64,000 bases of DNA from Leucobacter luti (GTDB lineage: Bacteria; Actinomycetota; Actinomycetes; Actinomycetales; Microbacteriaceae), in the NCBI RefSeq assembly GCF_019464495.1, contig NZ_CP080492.1, positions 310,001-374,000 of the forward strand. Reading direction: 5' to 3'. The notes under the pieces were generated by a model. That model was not told the origin of the DNA and did no database searches. It was given only the letters and a program-made list of their open reading frames with translations. This document shows, in pieces, positions 33,569 to 44,053 of this stretch; positions within the stretch are counted from its first letter, which is position 1; every line of letters begins with the position of its first letter. The translations under genes were made by a program, and so were the position numbers.

Positions 33569-33990
33569 TCAGTACTCCTCAGATGTTGCGCGATGATCCG
33601 CGGGTTACCAAAACCCGCCGGGGGTGCTCTCGTGGGCACACTCTCCCCAGATAGCCATTCGAAAGGCCAGATCTCGTATTGCGGAGCGGAACTCAGGGCG
33701 CGCCGCTTGTGTCGGGACGAGTTAGGAACTCACTCAGGCCGTCGGATCTCGACGATTCTCCTGAGAACAGGGCGGCGCGAAAATGCTGAGTCGCACTCAA
33801 CGCTGGTATTGACGCTAACAAGCTTTCAGTGGATACTGCAAGGTTCTGCCGGAGCATATGCCGCCCGACGAGCGCATAAATATTGCGCTGAACAGGTATT
33901 TTCGAAAAACCACTTCGTTACCCCTTCGTTACCTAATGCGCCGATTTCACCCGATTTTGCGTCAACACCCCAGTCCATGTGACTCACGGG
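33569..33990. other. Left half of the proV-ileS divergent gap, no gene seen
   Basis: It contains a small stem GGGTT/AACCC at 33602-33616 near the importer start and two copies of CTTCGTTACC at 33913 and 33924. The part around 33840-33960 is AT-rich. No coding or RNA gene was recognised. Confidence 0.4.
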
Positions 33991-34000
33991 TGGCCTGCGG

Positions 34001-34006
34001 TACACT
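34001..34006 (+). promoter_or_regulatory. -10 box (TACACT) of the ileS T-box transcript
   Basis: TACACT is 5-10 nt before the first T-box bases. The candidate -35 (TGTGAC at 33978-33983, 17-bp spacer) is weak. Confidence 0.5.
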
Positions 34007-34011
34007 GACAG

Positions 34012-34225
34012 GAGCGACTGCGATCCGGCCATCACCGGGGAGTCTTCGGAAGAACCGTGCATCCTCGAGGGCGCACGCAGTAGAACCGAACGGGGACGGC
34101 CCGTCACAGCCAAACGAAGGGGCTGGATCTTGCGCAGGTTGTGGATCCGGCAAGCAGGGTGGTACCGCGGGCCGTGAGGCTCGTCCCGGCAGCGAGTGAA
34201 TAACCCACGCCGGACCAAAGGACTC
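34012..34225 (+). promoter_or_regulatory. T-box riboswitch controlling ileS (ultrashort stem I, translational type)
   Basis: The leader shows the actinobacterial ileS T-box layout. A short stem I displays the isoleucine specifier ATC at 34031-34033 within CCGGCCATCACCGG, followed by GGAGTCTTCGGAAGAACC. The antisequestrator has the conserved T-box GGGTGGTACCGCGG at 34157-34170, whose TGG pairs with the tRNA CCA end. Downstream CCGGCAG and GCCGG can fold over the AAAGGA ribosome site before ATG. Uncharged tRNA-Ile would therefore expose the ribosome site and raise IleRS synthesis. There is no terminator T-run, in agreement with the translational class. Confidence 0.9.
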
Positions 34226-34227
34226 AC

Positions 34228-37200
34228 ATGCCGTACCCCCAGCAGCCCACAGGTGCTTCCGCTGCGGACGCCGCCGCTCAACAGCAGGGCGGAGCCGCGT
34301 TCGGCGTTGCACCATCGCCCAGCTTCCCGAGTGTTGAAGAGCGTGTGCTCCAGTTCTGGCAGGACGACGATACGTTCCAGGAGTCGATCCGGCAGCGTGA
34401 GCACGCCCCCGAGTGGGTCTTCAACGACGGCCCTCCGTTTGCCAACGGTCTGCCGCACTACGGTCACCTCTTGACCGGCTACGCGAAAGACGTGTTCCCA
34501 CGATTCCAGACCATGCGCGGGCGCAAAGTGGAGCGCCGCTTCGGCTGGGACACCCACGGGCTTCCCGCCGAGCTCGAAGCGATGAAGCAGCTCGGCATCA
34601 CAGAAAAGGCCCAGATCGAAGAGATGGGTGTTGCTGCGTTCAACGAGAAAGCGCGGGAGTCAGTCCTGCGCTACGTCGATGAGTGGGAAGACTACGTCAC
34701 CCGCCAGGCACGCTGGGTCGACTTCGAGCACGGATACAAGACGCTCAACCTGAGCTACATGGAAAGCGTGCTCTGGGCATTCAAGCAACTCCATGAGAAG
34801 GGGCTGGCCTACGAGGGACAGCGCATTCTCCCGTATTGCTGGCGCGACGAGACTCCGCTCTCGAACCACGAGCTCCGGATGGACGATGACGTCTATCAGA
34901 TGCGCCAGGACCCCTCGGTCACGGTAACCTTCCCGATGATCGGCGCCGCAGCCGACGCGCTCGACCTCACTGGCGTGCGGGCGCTTGCTTGGACGACGAC
35001 GCCGTGGACGTTGCCCACGAACTTCGCGCTGGCCGTTGGCCCGACAATTGAGTATGCGGTCATCCCGGCGGGTCCGGCGGGCGCTGCTGACGGTGGCACG
35101 CCAGGGGAGTCCGCCTACTTGCTGGCGATTGATCTTGTTGGAGCGCACGCGAAGGATCTCGGATACGAGTCCGCTCCTGCGGCCACCGAGGCGGTATCCC
35201 GCACCGTGACCGGCGCAACCCTCGCGGGCGTGCGCTATGAGCCGCTGTTTGAGTACTACTCGGACACCGAGGTGTGGGGAACTGAACAGGCCTGGCAGAT
35301 TCTCGCCGATGACTACGTCTCAACCAGCGACGGCACCGGCATTGTGCACCAGGCCCCGGCCTACGGTGAGGACGATCAGCGCATCGGTTCCGCCGCTGGT
35401 ATCCCCACGATCGTGAGCGTTGACGACGGCGGTCGCTTCTTGAGTGCCGTGACCGACGTTGCGGGCGAACTCTGGATGGACGCCAACCGGCCCCTGATCC
35501 GGCTCGTGCGCGAACGGAGTCGACTGCTGCGCGAGGCGAGCTACGAGCACTCCTACCCGCACTGCTGGCGGTGCCGCAACCCACTGATCTATAAGGCCGT
35601 TTCCAGTTGGTTTGTGCGCGTCACGGACATCAAGGAGCGCATGCTTGAGGTGAACGAGGAAATCACCTGGGTGCCGGAGAACGTGAAACACGGGCAATTC
35701 GGGAAGTGGCTCGAAGGGGCACGCGACTGGTCAATCAGTCGCAATCGCTACTGGGGCAGCCCGATCCCGGTGTGGAAGAGCGACGATCCGGAGTTCCCGC
35801 GCGTCGATGTCTACGGTTCTGTTGCCGAGTTGGAGAAAGACTTCGGTGCGCTGCCGCGCAACGCCGCTGGAGAAATCGACCTGCACCGGCCCTACATCGA
35901 CTCGTTGACGCGCCCGAACCCGAACGATCCGAGCGGCAAATCGACGATGCGGCGCATCGAAGATGTGCTCGACGTCTGGTTCGACTCCGCCTCGATGCCG
36001 TTCGCACAGGCGCACTATCCGTTCGAGAACCAGGACTGGTTCGACACGCACCAGCCAGCCGATTTCATCGTGGAATACATTGGGCAGACCAGAGGCTGGT
36101 TCTACGTGCAGCACGTCCTTGCGACCGCACTGTTCGACCGCCCGGCGTTCAAGAACGTCATCAGCCACGGCATTGTGCTGGGTTCTGACGGCAACAAGAT
36201 GTCAAAATCGCTGCAGAACTACCCGGACGTGAACGAGGTCTTCAACCGGGATGGATCCGACGCGATGCGCTGGTTCCTTATGGCGTCCCCGGTCGTACGC
36301 GGCGGCAACCTCATCGTCACTGAAGAAGGAATCCGCGAAGGAGTGCGCCAATTCATTTTGCCGCTCTGGAACAGCTGGTACTTCTTCAGCCTCTACGCCA
36401 ACGCTGACGGCTTCTCCGCTGAACGCCGCACGGACTCCACAGACCCGCTCGATCGCTACATCCTCGCGAAGACTGGCGACCTCGTGCGCGACGTCGAGCG
36501 CCATCTCGAGGGCCTCGACACCACTTCGGCGGCCGACGCGTTGCGCGGATACGCTGAAGTGCTCACGAACTGGTACGTGCGCCGCTCACGCGACCGCTTC
36601 TGGGAGGGCACGTCTGGTTCACTCGGCAAAGCGGAGCACGCACACGCGTTCAACACCCTGTACACCGTGCTCGAGACCGTCGCTCGCGTTGCTGCGCCAC
36701 TCGCCCCGCTTGTCACCGAAGAGCTGTGGCGCGGGCTGACCGGCGGGCGTTCAGTGCACCTGACCGACTGGCCGGACGCGGCAGAGTTCCCCACAGATCC
36801 TGAGTTGGTCGCCGCTATGGATGAGGTTCGTCAGATCACCTCGCAGGCGCTTGCGCTGCGGAAGTCGCGTCGCCTGCGCGTCCGTCTCCCGCTCGCAGAG
36901 CTGACCGTCGTCACGGCACGCCCTGAGGCCGTCGCCCCATTCGCGGATATCCTGCGCGAGGAGCTCAACGTCAAGGCCGTGACCCTCGTCGCACAGACTG
37001 AGACGAGCGCGGCGGACCACGGCGTTGTGCAGACGCTCTCGGTCAATGCCCGCGCGGCAGGTCCACGTCTGGGCAAGCAGGTGCAGGCGGCAATCAAGGC
37101 AGCAAAGGCTGGCGACTGGGCCGAGACCGACGGAGTCGTTGTCGCCGGGGGCATTGCACTCGAACCGCACGAGTACGAGCTCACACTGCGCGTCGGCGCA

Positions 37201-37632
37201 GACAGCGATACCGGCCCAGCGCTCGGCTTGATCCCCGGTGGCGGCTTTGTGCTCTTGGAAACGGAAACGACGCCTGAGCTCGAGGCCGAGGGAGTCGCGC
37301 GCGACGCCATCCGTGCCGTGCAAGAGGCACGAAAGCATGCGGGACTCGAGGTCTCCGACCGGATCGTACTCGCCCTCAACGCAGACCCGATGCACGTCGA
37401 GGCGCTGCAGACCCACTCGGCTCTCATCGCCGCTGAGACGCTCGCTGAAGGGATCATGGTGCAGGAAGCCGTTGGCCTTGACGCGATCGTCGACGACATT
37501 GTCTCTCCCGGAGGCGGTGTCCACGTCACTGCCTCCCGCGCAATTGGCGTCGACAAGACCCCGATCATGATCACCATCGACACGACCGGGCTCGATGCAC
37601 CGGCGAGCTGGACACCTGGAGAAGCAGAATGA
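34228..37632 (+). CDS. ileS: Isoleucyl-tRNA synthetase
   Basis: This class I synthetase charges and proofreads tRNA-Ile. HIGH-type motif is [15 protein letters not shown] loop is [11 protein letters not shown], and [13 protein letters not shown] and [13 protein letters not shown] are family blocks; the CP1 editing domain lies between. At 1134 residues it matches the long eukaryote-like IleRS (ileS2-like) form common in actinobacteria. AAAGGA precedes the ATG and is the control point of the T-box. folC overlaps its end by 4 bp. Confidence 0.97.
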   Translation: MPYPQQPTGASAADAAAQQQGGAAFGVAPSPSFPSVEERVLQFWQDDDTFQESIRQREHAPEWVFNDGPPFANGLPHYGHLLTGYAKDVFPRFQTMRGRKVERRFGWDTHGLPAELEAMKQLGITEKAQIEEMGVAAFNEKARESVLRYVDEWEDYVTRQARWVDFEHGYKTLNLSYMESVLWAFKQLHEKGLAYEGQRILPYCWRDETPLSNHELRMDDDVYQMRQDPSVTVTFPMIGAAADALDLTGVRALAWTTTPWTLPTNFALAVGPTIEYAVIPAGPAGAADGGTPGESAYLLAIDLVGAHAKDLGYESAPAATEAVSRTVTGATLAGVRYEPLFEYYSDTEVWGTEQAWQILADDYVSTSDGTGIVHQAPAYGEDDQRIGSAAGIPTIVSVDDGGRFLSAVTDVAGELWMDANRPLIRLVRERSRLLREASYEHSYPHCWRCRNPLIYKAVSSWFVRVTDIKERMLEVNEEITWVPENVKHGQFGKWLEGARDWSISRNRYWGSPIPVWKSDDPEFPRVDVYGSVAELEKDFGALPRNAAGEIDLHRPYIDSLTRPNPNDPSGKSTMRRIEDVLDVWFDSASMPFAQAHYPFENQDWFDTHQPADFIVEYIGQTRGWFYVQHVLATALFDRPAFKNVISHGIVLGSDGNKMSKSLQNYPDVNEVFNRDGSDAMRWFLMASPVVRGGNLIVTEEGIREGVRQFILPLWNSWYFFSLYANADGFSAERRTDSTDPLDRYILAKTGDLVRDVERHLEGLDTTSAADALRGYAEVLTNWYVRRSRDRFWEGTSGSLGKAEHAHAFNTLYTVLETVARVAAPLAPLVTEELWRGLTGGRSVHLTDWPDAAEFPTDPELVAAMDEVRQITSQALALRKSRRLRVRLPLAELTVVTARPEAVAPFADILREELNVKAVTLVAQTETSAADHGVVQTLSVNARAAGPRLGKQVQAAIKAAKAGDWAETDGVVVAGGIALEPHEYELTLRVGADSDTGPALGLIPGGGFVLLETETTPELEAEGVARDAIRAVQEARKHAGLEVSDRIVLALNADPMHVEALQTHSALIAAETLAEGIMVQEAVGLDAIVDDIVSPGGGVHVTASRAIGVDKTPIMITIDTTGLDAPASWTPGEAE

Positions 37633-38975
37633 GTGCGACGACGTCCGAAGCGGTATACGCCGAGCTCCTGCAGCGCGTCGGCGAAGCGAAACCGCGACCC
37701 CGGATCGAACCGGTGCGCCGACTGGCTGAGCTCGCTGGCTCACCGCAGCTCTCGTTTCCAGTGATCCAGGTCGCGGGAACGAACGGGAAGACCTCAACGA
37801 GCCGGGCTATCGAGTCCCTGATGCGTGCTCACGGTCTCCGCACCGGGCTCTTCACGAGCCCACACCTCGTTGACTTCACTGAGCGTTTCCAGATCGGCGG
37901 CGAGGCGATCTCCGGAGAAGCACTGACGGCTGCGTGGCAGGAGCTTCAGCCGCCGCTCGAAATCGTCGATGCGGAACTGGTCGCTGCAGGCAACGGGCCG
38001 ATCACGTTCTTCGAAGCACTCGCAGTCTTAGCGTTCACCGCTTTCACCGACGCTCCTGTCGACGTTGCCATCATTGAAGTCGGCATGGGCGGCGAGTGGG
38101 ATGCAACGAATATTGCTGACGCCCAAGTGGCGGTATTCACGCCCATCGATCTCGACCACACCGCGATCCTGGGCCCCGACATCGAGTCCATTGCTCGCAC
38201 CAAGGCAGGGATCGTCAAGCCTGGCACCGCTGTCGTCTCGGCCGAACAGGATCCGGACGCCGTCGCAGAACTCGAAGCCGCGACAGAACGCCATGGTGTA
38301 CCACTGCTCCTCCAAGGCCGCGATTTCCAGCTCACCGATGACCGCTTGGCCGTCGGCGGACGCATGATCACGGTCGCTGGACTCACCGGGGGATCGTATG
38401 CCCCAACGTTCGTCCCGCTATTTGGACATCACCAAGCGCAAAATGCGGCGCTCGCGATCGCTGCGGTAGAAGCGTTCTTCGGAGGAGGCCGCGCCATTGC
38501 CGAAGAGGTCCTTGAGGAGGGCTTCGGCCAGCTCACCTCTCCCGGCAGGCTGCAACTCATTGGCACCGATCCCATGATCTACGTCGATGCGGCGCATAAC
38601 CCACACGGTGCTGAAGCACTGTCACGCGCCGTTGCCGAGTCATTCAGTTTTGACGAGCTGGCACTCGTGGTTGGTGTGCTCGCGGAGAAGGACGCCGCTG
38701 GCCTGCTTGCGGCCCTCGCGCCGATCGCGCACCGCATCACGCTTACGCCCGTTGATTCTGAGCGCACCATCGCGGCTGCCGAGCTCGCGGCGATGGCGGA
38801 TACTGAGGTGCCTGGAACACCGGTTGAAATCGCAGAATCGCTCCCGGAAGCGCTCGATGAGGCCCGCGCATGGGCAGGCCGCGCCCCAAATCGCGGCGTG
38901 CTGGTCGTAGGGTCCGTACTCCTCGCGGGTGAAGCCATCGCCTTCGCCCGCTCAGAAGGCTGGGGAATCGCATGA
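37629..38975 (+). CDS. folC: Folylpolyglutamate synthase / dihydrofolate synthase
   Basis: FolC adds glutamate to folates (and dihydropteroate) using ATP. The Mur-ligase-type P-loop [14 protein letters not shown], the folate loop [15 protein letters not shown], and [13 protein letters not shown] are present. 448 residues, ATG overlapping the ileS stop (ATGA), so translation is coupled. The DUF4233 gene overlaps its own end in the same way. Confidence 0.95.
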   Translation: MSATTSEAVYAELLQRVGEAKPRPRIEPVRRLAELAGSPQLSFPVIQVAGTNGKTSTSRAIESLMRAHGLRTGLFTSPHLVDFTERFQIGGEAISGEALTAAWQELQPPLEIVDAELVAAGNGPITFFEALAVLAFTAFTDAPVDVAIIEVGMGGEWDATNIADAQVAVFTPIDLDHTAILGPDIESIARTKAGIVKPGTAVVSAEQDPDAVAELEAATERHGVPLLLQGRDFQLTDDRLAVGGRMITVAGLTGGSYAPTFVPLFGHHQAQNAALAIAAVEAFFGGGRAIAEEVLEEGFGQLTSPGRLQLIGTDPMIYVDAAHNPHGAEALSRAVAESFSFDELALVVGVLAEKDAAGLLAALAPIAHRITLTPVDSERTIAAAELAAMADTEVPGTPVEIAESLPEALDEARAWAGRAPNRGVLVVGSVLLAGEAIAFARSEGWGIA

Positions 38976-39442
38976 GCCATCACCTGAACAACGATGGCGC
39001 GGCGGAGGATCCAGAGCTCCAACTGTCGCCATCCGAGACGATGGCTCACAACTCCGCAATGCGGATCTCCGGTGCCCGCCGCGGGCCCCAGTCGACGCAG
39101 AAGGCGCTTGCCTCGATCGTGCTGGGGTTTGAGCTCATCGTGGTCGTGCTCTTTGGCCTCACGATGTTTGGCCTGGGCACACTGGAACCGCGCGAGCTGG
39201 GACTCTATCTCGGCGGTGGACTCGCGCTCGTCATAATCTTCGGGCTCGCGCTCATGCGGCGTGAGAACATCGGCATCGTGATTGGCTGGATCGCCCACGG
39301 GCTGATGCTCGCAACCGCGATCTTGCTCCCGATGTCGCTCATCGTGAGCCTGCTCTTCACCGCGCTCTGGATCTACTGCATGGTCAAGGGGAGCCAAATG
39401 GATCGTGACCGCGCAGCCTGGATCGCGGCGCAGGGGGAGTAG
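38972..39442 (+). CDS. DUF4233 membrane protein
   Basis: The 156-residue protein has a disordered polar N-terminus (about 45 residues) and four hydrophobic helices, with the DUF4233 features QKALASIVLGFELIVV and a short cytosolic end. This family is regularly found directly after folC in actinobacteria. Function unknown. Start overlaps folC by 4 bp. Confidence 0.88.
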   Translation: MSHHLNNDGAAEDPELQLSPSETMAHNSAMRISGARRGPQSTQKALASIVLGFELIVVVLFGLTMFGLGTLEPRELGLYLGGGLALVIIFGLALMRRENIGIVIGWIAHGLMLATAILLPMSLIVSLLFTALWIYCMVKGSQMDRDRAAWIAAQGE

Positions 39443-39464
39443 CTTCCTGCGCCGCGCGCAGCGG

Positions 39465-40583
39465 CTACATCCACTTCTTCCATTTGAAGATCACGTACAG
39501 CGTTGCTGCCAATCCCGCCATTGCTCCCACCGCTAGTGGATACCCCAGCGCCCAGTGCAGTTCAGGCATGCTGTCGAAATTCATCCCGTAGATCGCGCCG
39601 ATCAGTGTCGGGGCGAAGAGGATGGCAGCCCAGCCTGAAATCTTCTTCATATCTTCGTTCTGACGCTGCGCAACCAGTGTCGCATTCACATTCAGGATCT
39701 GAGAAAGCGCCTCGCGCAATTCGGTGACCCTGATCGAGACCCGCATCAGGTTGTCGGCAACATCCTGCAAATAGCTCTGCAGTTGATCGGGAATCGCATG
39801 CCGCTCAAAGCCGCTCCGAAGTGCGGCAATCACGTCGGTCAGCGAAGCCGTCGCGTGCTGGAGATCAATCACCTCCTGGCTCAAACGATAAATGCGTTCT
39901 GCCACAGCGGCGTCGCCGCTGAAGACCTGTCGCTCAATCTGCTCACGATCGATCCTGAGCCCTCGAAGCACCGGCTCGTACCCATCGACCACTGCGTCGA
40001 GTAAACGGTAGAGCACCGCCTCGGGCCCCAATCGCAGCAGTGCTTCGTTGTCGAGCAGGGTGTCATCGCCCGGGTTCGCCGCGTCGGCGGAGTACTCCGG
40101 GAGTGTCGATTCATCGGAACCATCAATCCAACGGCCGTCCTGGCACAGGACCGCGATCCCAGCCGGCCGAACTACGACGTGGAATTCCGAGAAATCAACG
40201 TCTTCAGTCTCGTCAAGATACCGGGCGGAACGCACCACGATGAAGAGCACATCGCCATAGCGTTCCAATTTCGGGCGCTGACCCGCTTCGAGCAGATCCT
40301 CGACTAACAGGGGATGCAAATCCCATGCTGTTGCAAGTTCAGCGATCTGCGTGACGTTTGGCTTCGGAAACAGGAAGAGCGCCATCCCAGCAGGCGTCTG
40401 TTCTGCGAAGCGGAGTGCGTCAGCAATCGCTATTCCAGGAGGCGCAGGAGTCAGCTTCCCGTCGAGCACATAGCGCGTGCGATGCGTCGAGCCTTCAGCA
40501 GACGATACGCCCGAACCAGCACGGCCCCTGAATACACCGCCGCGCCGGGGCACCGGCCCACCCATGATCTTCTCGGGCATCAT
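39465..40583 (-). CDS. corA: CorA-family magnesium/cobalt transporter
   Basis: CorA forms a pentameric divalent-cation channel. The C-terminal end has two helices with the GMN signature (YGMNFDSMPEL) and the basic tail KWKKWM; the N-terminal cytosolic domain shows HPLLVEDLLEAGQRPKLERYGD. ATG at 40583 or the next codon was chosen; an ATG 11 codons earlier is possible. About 372 residues. Convergent with the folC operon. Confidence 0.93.
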   Translation of the reverse strand: MMPEKIMGGPVPRRGGVFRGRAGSGVSSAEGSTHRTRYVLDGKLTPAPPGIAIADALRFAEQTPAGMALFLFPKPNVTQIAELATAWDLHPLLVEDLLEAGQRPKLERYGDVLFIVVRSARYLDETEDVDFSEFHVVVRPAGIAVLCQDGRWIDGSDESTLPEYSADAANPGDDTLLDNEALLRLGPEAVLYRLLDAVVDGYEPVLRGLRIDREQIERQVFSGDAAVAERIYRLSQEVIDLQHATASLTDVIAALRSGFERHAIPDQLQSYLQDVADNLMRVSIRVTELREALSQILNVNATLVAQRQNEDMKKISGWAAILFAPTLIGAIYGMNFDSMPELHWALGYPLAVGAMAGLAATLYVIFKWKKWM

Positions 40584-40693
40584 GCCCCCGCTTTCTTCTA
40601 CGCAACCGTTTGGCACTCTTCACCCTACGGCCTGGTATGCCGCAGGACACCGCAGGGCACGCCGCACACATGATCACCCACGGCACTGATGAC

Positions 40694-40699
40694 TAGACT
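40694..40699 (+). promoter_or_regulatory. -10 box (TAGACT) of ndk
   Basis: TAGACT is 51 nt before the ATG; CGAGGAG precedes the start codon. Confidence 0.45.
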
Positions 40700-40750
40700 G
40701 GGGAGTTGGGCGGATTTGGCCCACAGACTCACCTGACACGAGGAGCGTGT

Positions 40751-41167
40751 ATGCCCGCTGAAGAAACTCTCATCCTAGTGAAGCCCGATGGGGTTGCCCG
40801 CGGCCTCACCGGCGAAATTCTGCGCCGCATTGAAGCGAAGGGGTACCGCGTCACTGATCTGCGGATGCTCTCGGCAAGCCGTGAGCTGCTCGCAGAACAC
40901 TACGCCGAACACGAGGGCAAGCCGTTCTTCGAGCCACTGCTCGAATTTATGTCGTCCGGCCCGATCGTGGCAGTACGCGCCGAGGGCAACCGCGTCATCG
41001 AAGGGTTCCGAGCCCTGGCCGGCACGACCGATCCGACCACCGCGGCGCCCGGCACGATTCGCGGTGACCTCGGCCGCGACTGGGGCGTTGCAGTGCAGCA
41101 GAACCTGGTGCACGGCTCTGATTCGACACTCTCGGCTGAGCGCGAGCTCTCTCTCTGGTTCGCATAA
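40751..41167 (+). CDS. ndk: Nucleoside diphosphate kinase
   Basis: Ndk balances NTP and dNTP pools by phosphate transfer through a histidine. The 138-residue product has ETLILVKPDGVARG at the start and the active-site NLVHGSDS. CGAGGAG precedes the ATG at 40751; earlier in-frame codons are not supported. A perfect 19-bp hairpin follows. Confidence 0.97.
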   Translation: MPAEETLILVKPDGVARGLTGEILRRIEAKGYRVTDLRMLSASRELLAEHYAEHEGKPFFEPLLEFMSSGPIVAVRAEGNRVIEGFRALAGTTDPTTAAPGTIRGDLGRDWGVAVQQNLVHGSDSTLSAERELSLWFA

Positions 41168-41182
41168 GGACCCATCTCACGA

Positions 41183-41226
41183 CGGAGGGCCCACGTTCCG
41201 GTTTGTGCCGGAACGTGGGCCCTCCG
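41183..41226. terminator. Perfect bidirectional hairpin between ndk and ilvD
   Basis: A 19-bp exact inverted repeat starting CGGAGGGCCC surrounds a 6-nt loop (TTTGTG). It lies between convergent genes and would stop transcription from both. Confidence 0.85.
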
Positions 41227-41252
41227 TATTTCCCAGTGGCACGTGTCCCACA

Positions 41253-43112
41253 CTAGAACTGCGCTGGGATGACTCGAACCGCGCCCTTGTCTGCCGACTG
41301 CGCGAATGCAGCGTACGCCCGCAGAGCATCAGTGACGGGCCGCACCCGGTTCTGGGGTCGATAGCCGCCCGCCGCTTCGAGCGCGAGGCGCCTGCGCTCG
41401 AGTTCAGTATCGGGCACCTCCAGCGTGATCGCCCGAGTTGGGATGTCGATCGAGATCATGTCCCCGTTCTCGACAAGCGCGATTGTTCCTCCGCGCGCAG
41501 CCTCGGGGGAGACATGCCCGATCGAGAGTCCTGAGGTGCCGCCCGAGAATCGGCCATCGGTGATCAGCGCACAGGTTTTCCCGAGGCCGCGCCCCTTCAA
41601 AAACGAGGTGGGGTACAGCATCTCCTGCATGCCTGGGCCGCCTCGGGGACCCTCATACCGAATTACGACAACGTCGCCCTCAACGACCTGCTTGTTCAGA
41701 ATCCTCTCCACGGCCTCGTCTTGGGACTCACACACCACGGCCGGACCAGAGAACGTCCAAATCGATTCGTCGACGCCTGCAGTCTTCACGACTGCGCCGT
41801 CGACGGCAATGTTGCCACGCAGCACGGCGAGGCCTCCATCTCGCGAATACGCGTGCTCAACGCTATGGATACAGCCGTTCTCGGCATCGAGATCGAGCTC
41901 TCGCCAGCGCTCCGACTGCGAGAAGGCGGTTGAGGAGCGCACACCACCCGGCGCAGCGTGCCACAGCTCGATCGCTTCGTCGCTCGCGCGACCGCCCCGC
42001 ACATCCCACTCGTCCAGCCATGAACCTAGGGTTTTCGAGTGCACAGTATGCACGGAGTCGTCGAGCATACCGCCGCGACGAAGCTCGCCAAGCAGTGCTG
42101 GAATCCCTCCCGCACGGTGAACATCTTCCATGTAGTAGGTCTTGCCATTCGCGACATTGGGTGCCACTTTCGCGAGACACGGCACCCGCCGCGAGACCGC
42201 GTCAATTTCTGCCAGGCCGAAATCTACTCCGGCTTCGTGGGCGGCAGCGAGCAAATGGAGGATCGTATTTGTCGATCCCCCCATCGCAATGTCCAACGCC
42301 ATCGCGTTTTCAAATGCTGCCGGCGTTGCAATACTGCGCGGGAGCACGCTGAAGTCATCGTCGTCGTAGTGGCGGCGGGTGATATCCACGACGAGCGCAC
42401 CGGCGTTCTCGTACAGCGACTTCCGTGCAGTGTGGGTGGCGAGCGTCGATCCGTTGCCCGGAAGTGAGAGTCCGATCGCTTCGGTGAGGCAGTTCATCGA
42501 ATTCGCAGTGAACATGCCAGAGCACGAACCGCACGTGGGGCAGGCCGCTTCTTCGATTGTCTGAATGTCCTCATCCGAGACGCTCTCGTTCACGGCCTCC
42601 GAGATCGCGTCAACCAGGTCAAGCGTGCGCACCATGCCGTTCGCGAGCACCGCGCGCCCGGACTCCATCGGGCCACCCGAAACGAACACGGTGGGGATGT
42701 TCAAGCGCAGCGCCGCGAGCAGCATGCCCGGCGTAATCTTGTCGCAATTCGAGATGCAGATCAACGCATCAGCGCAGTGTGCATTGACCATGTACTCCAC
42801 CGAGTCTGCGATGAGATCCCGTGAGGGGAGTGAGTACAACATCCCCGAGTGCCCCATCGCGATTCCGTCATCCACCGCGATCGTATTGAACTCGCGTGGA
42901 ATCCCTCCTGCCTCGGAAATTGCGTCGGACACGATCCGACCAACCGGCGCGAGGTGGGTGTGTCCGGGCACAAACTCGGTGAATGAGTTTGCGACGGCGA
43001 TAATCGGCTTGCGTCCGAGGTCAGCACCGTTGACGCCTGCCGCACGGAAGAGTGCACGGGCGCCGGCCATATTCCGACCATGGGTGACAGTGAAAGAACG
43101 ATAGGTGGGCAT
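41253..43112 (-). CDS. ilvD: Dihydroxy-acid dehydratase
   Basis: IlvD makes the 2-oxo acids of valine and isoleucine using an Fe-S cluster. Cluster cysteines are visible in [12 protein letters not shown] and [12 protein letters not shown], and the N-terminus [13 protein letters not shown] is typical. 619 residues, normal length. No clear ribosome site is seen before the ATG. It is divergent from an MmyB-like regulator. Confidence 0.96.
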   Translation of the reverse strand: MPTYRSFTVTHGRNMAGARALFRAAGVNGADLGRKPIIAVANSFTEFVPGHTHLAPVGRIVSDAISEAGGIPREFNTIAVDDGIAMGHSGMLYSLPSRDLIADSVEYMVNAHCADALICISNCDKITPGMLLAALRLNIPTVFVSGGPMESGRAVLANGMVRTLDLVDAISEAVNESVSDEDIQTIEEAACPTCGSCSGMFTANSMNCLTEAIGLSLPGNGSTLATHTARKSLYENAGALVVDITRRHYDDDDFSVLPRSIATPAAFENAMALDIAMGGSTNTILHLLAAAHEAGVDFGLAEIDAVSRRVPCLAKVAPNVANGKTYYMEDVHRAGGIPALLGELRRGGMLDDSVHTVHSKTLGSWLDEWDVRGGRASDEAIELWHAAPGGVRSSTAFSQSERWRELDLDAENGCIHSVEHAYSRDGGLAVLRGNIAVDGAVVKTAGVDESIWTFSGPAVVCESQDEAVERILNKQVVEGDVVVIRYEGPRGGPGMQEMLYPTSFLKGRGLGKTCALITDGRFSGGTSGLSIGHVSPEAARGGTIALVENGDMISIDIPTRAITLEVPDTELERRRLALEAAGGYRPQNRVRPVTDALRAYAAFAQSADKGAVRVIPAQF

Positions 43113-43173
43113 GAACCCAGTGAGTCAGAGAGCTCCGATATGCGGAAGAGAGTGTCACTACTAGTACCCGCGC

Positions 43174-43179
43174 TACTAT
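43174..43179 (+). promoter_or_regulatory. -10 box (TACTAT) of the MmyB-like regulator, leaderless type
   Basis: TACTAT ends 6 nt before the ATG with no ribosome site. Upstream CACTACTAGTAC contains the palindrome ACTAGT. Confidence 0.4.
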
Positions 43180-43185
43180 GATCTG

Positions 43186-44013
43186 ATGATTCGCCCACGC
43201 ACACCACGCGGCATTCAATTGGGAGAGTTCCTGACGGCCCGGCGCCGCGCCAACTCCCGCGCAGCGCACGGGCTCCCGCCGGGCAGCCGGCGCAGTACCG
43301 TTGGCCTCAGTCGGGAGGAAGTCGCCACACTCGCAGGGATCAGCGTGAGCTGGTACACCTGGCTTGAGCAGGGCCGGGACATCAATGCCTCTCGCCAGGT
43401 ACTTACCGCGGTCGCCCGTGTGCTCCAGCTCACAGATTCCGAGGCCGAGTTCGTGTTTGCGTTGGCTGGCCCTGGCAAAGAAGTTGCGGCGACACTCCCG
43501 GACCAGGCGTCTGCGCAGCTGCTGCGCATGATCGATGCGCTCGACTTCCCGGCCTTCATCTTGGCGAGCGACTGGACCATCGTGGGCTGGAACGCGGGGT
43601 ACGAGTGGCTGTATGGATCCATCGCCGTGACCCCTCAGCACGAGCGCAACTTGCTCCACCTTGTCTATACGGATCCGCGACTGCGCGAAATCCTTCCGAA
43701 CTGGGAGCGTGACAGCCGAAATTTCCTTGCCGAGTTCCGAGCGGAATCTGGCGTGCGTCTCAGCTCAGAGCGGCACCGGGCAGTCGTGGCTGCACTGAGC
43801 GAGCACAGCGCAGACTTCCGCGCACAATGGGCTGAGCACACCATCGACCGCTTCCGTTCGCGACGACGTATCTTCGTGCATCCAGATGCTGGCGAACTCG
43901 TGTTCGAACATCACCGCCTCGTCCCATCAGACGCGGCCGAGTTGCACGTCGTGATGTACGTGCCGCTCGCACCCGGGGGAGCGGCCCCCTCCCTTGGGGA
44001 ACGCAGCGCCTAG
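43186..44013 (+). CDS. MmyB-like helix-turn-helix transcriptional regulator
   Basis: The 275-residue protein has an N-terminal XRE-type HTH (GLSREEVATLAGISVSWYTW, about residues 42-62) and an MmyB-like ligand-binding domain (FPAFILASDWTIVGWNAGYE, LHLVYTDPRLREIL, and a C-terminal VFVHPDAGEL-like block, here IFVHPDAGEL). Such regulators control adjacent enzymes; a fatty-acid-like ligand was seen in one family structure (from memory). Its position suggests self-control and possibly ilvD control, but no operator is proven. Confidence 0.88.
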   Translation: MIRPRTPRGIQLGEFLTARRRANSRAAHGLPPGSRRSTVGLSREEVATLAGISVSWYTWLEQGRDINASRQVLTAVARVLQLTDSEAEFVFALAGPGKEVAATLPDQASAQLLRMIDALDFPAFILASDWTIVGWNAGYEWLYGSIAVTPQHERNLLHLVYTDPRLREILPNWERDSRNFLAEFRAESGVRLSSERHRAVVAALSEHSADFRAQWAEHTIDRFRSRRRIFVHPDAGELVFEHHRLVPSDAAELHVVMYVPLAPGGAAPSLGERSA

Positions 44014-44053
44014 ACTCCGATGCAATGTCGGAGGCTGCCGCTAGCGTGGAAGA

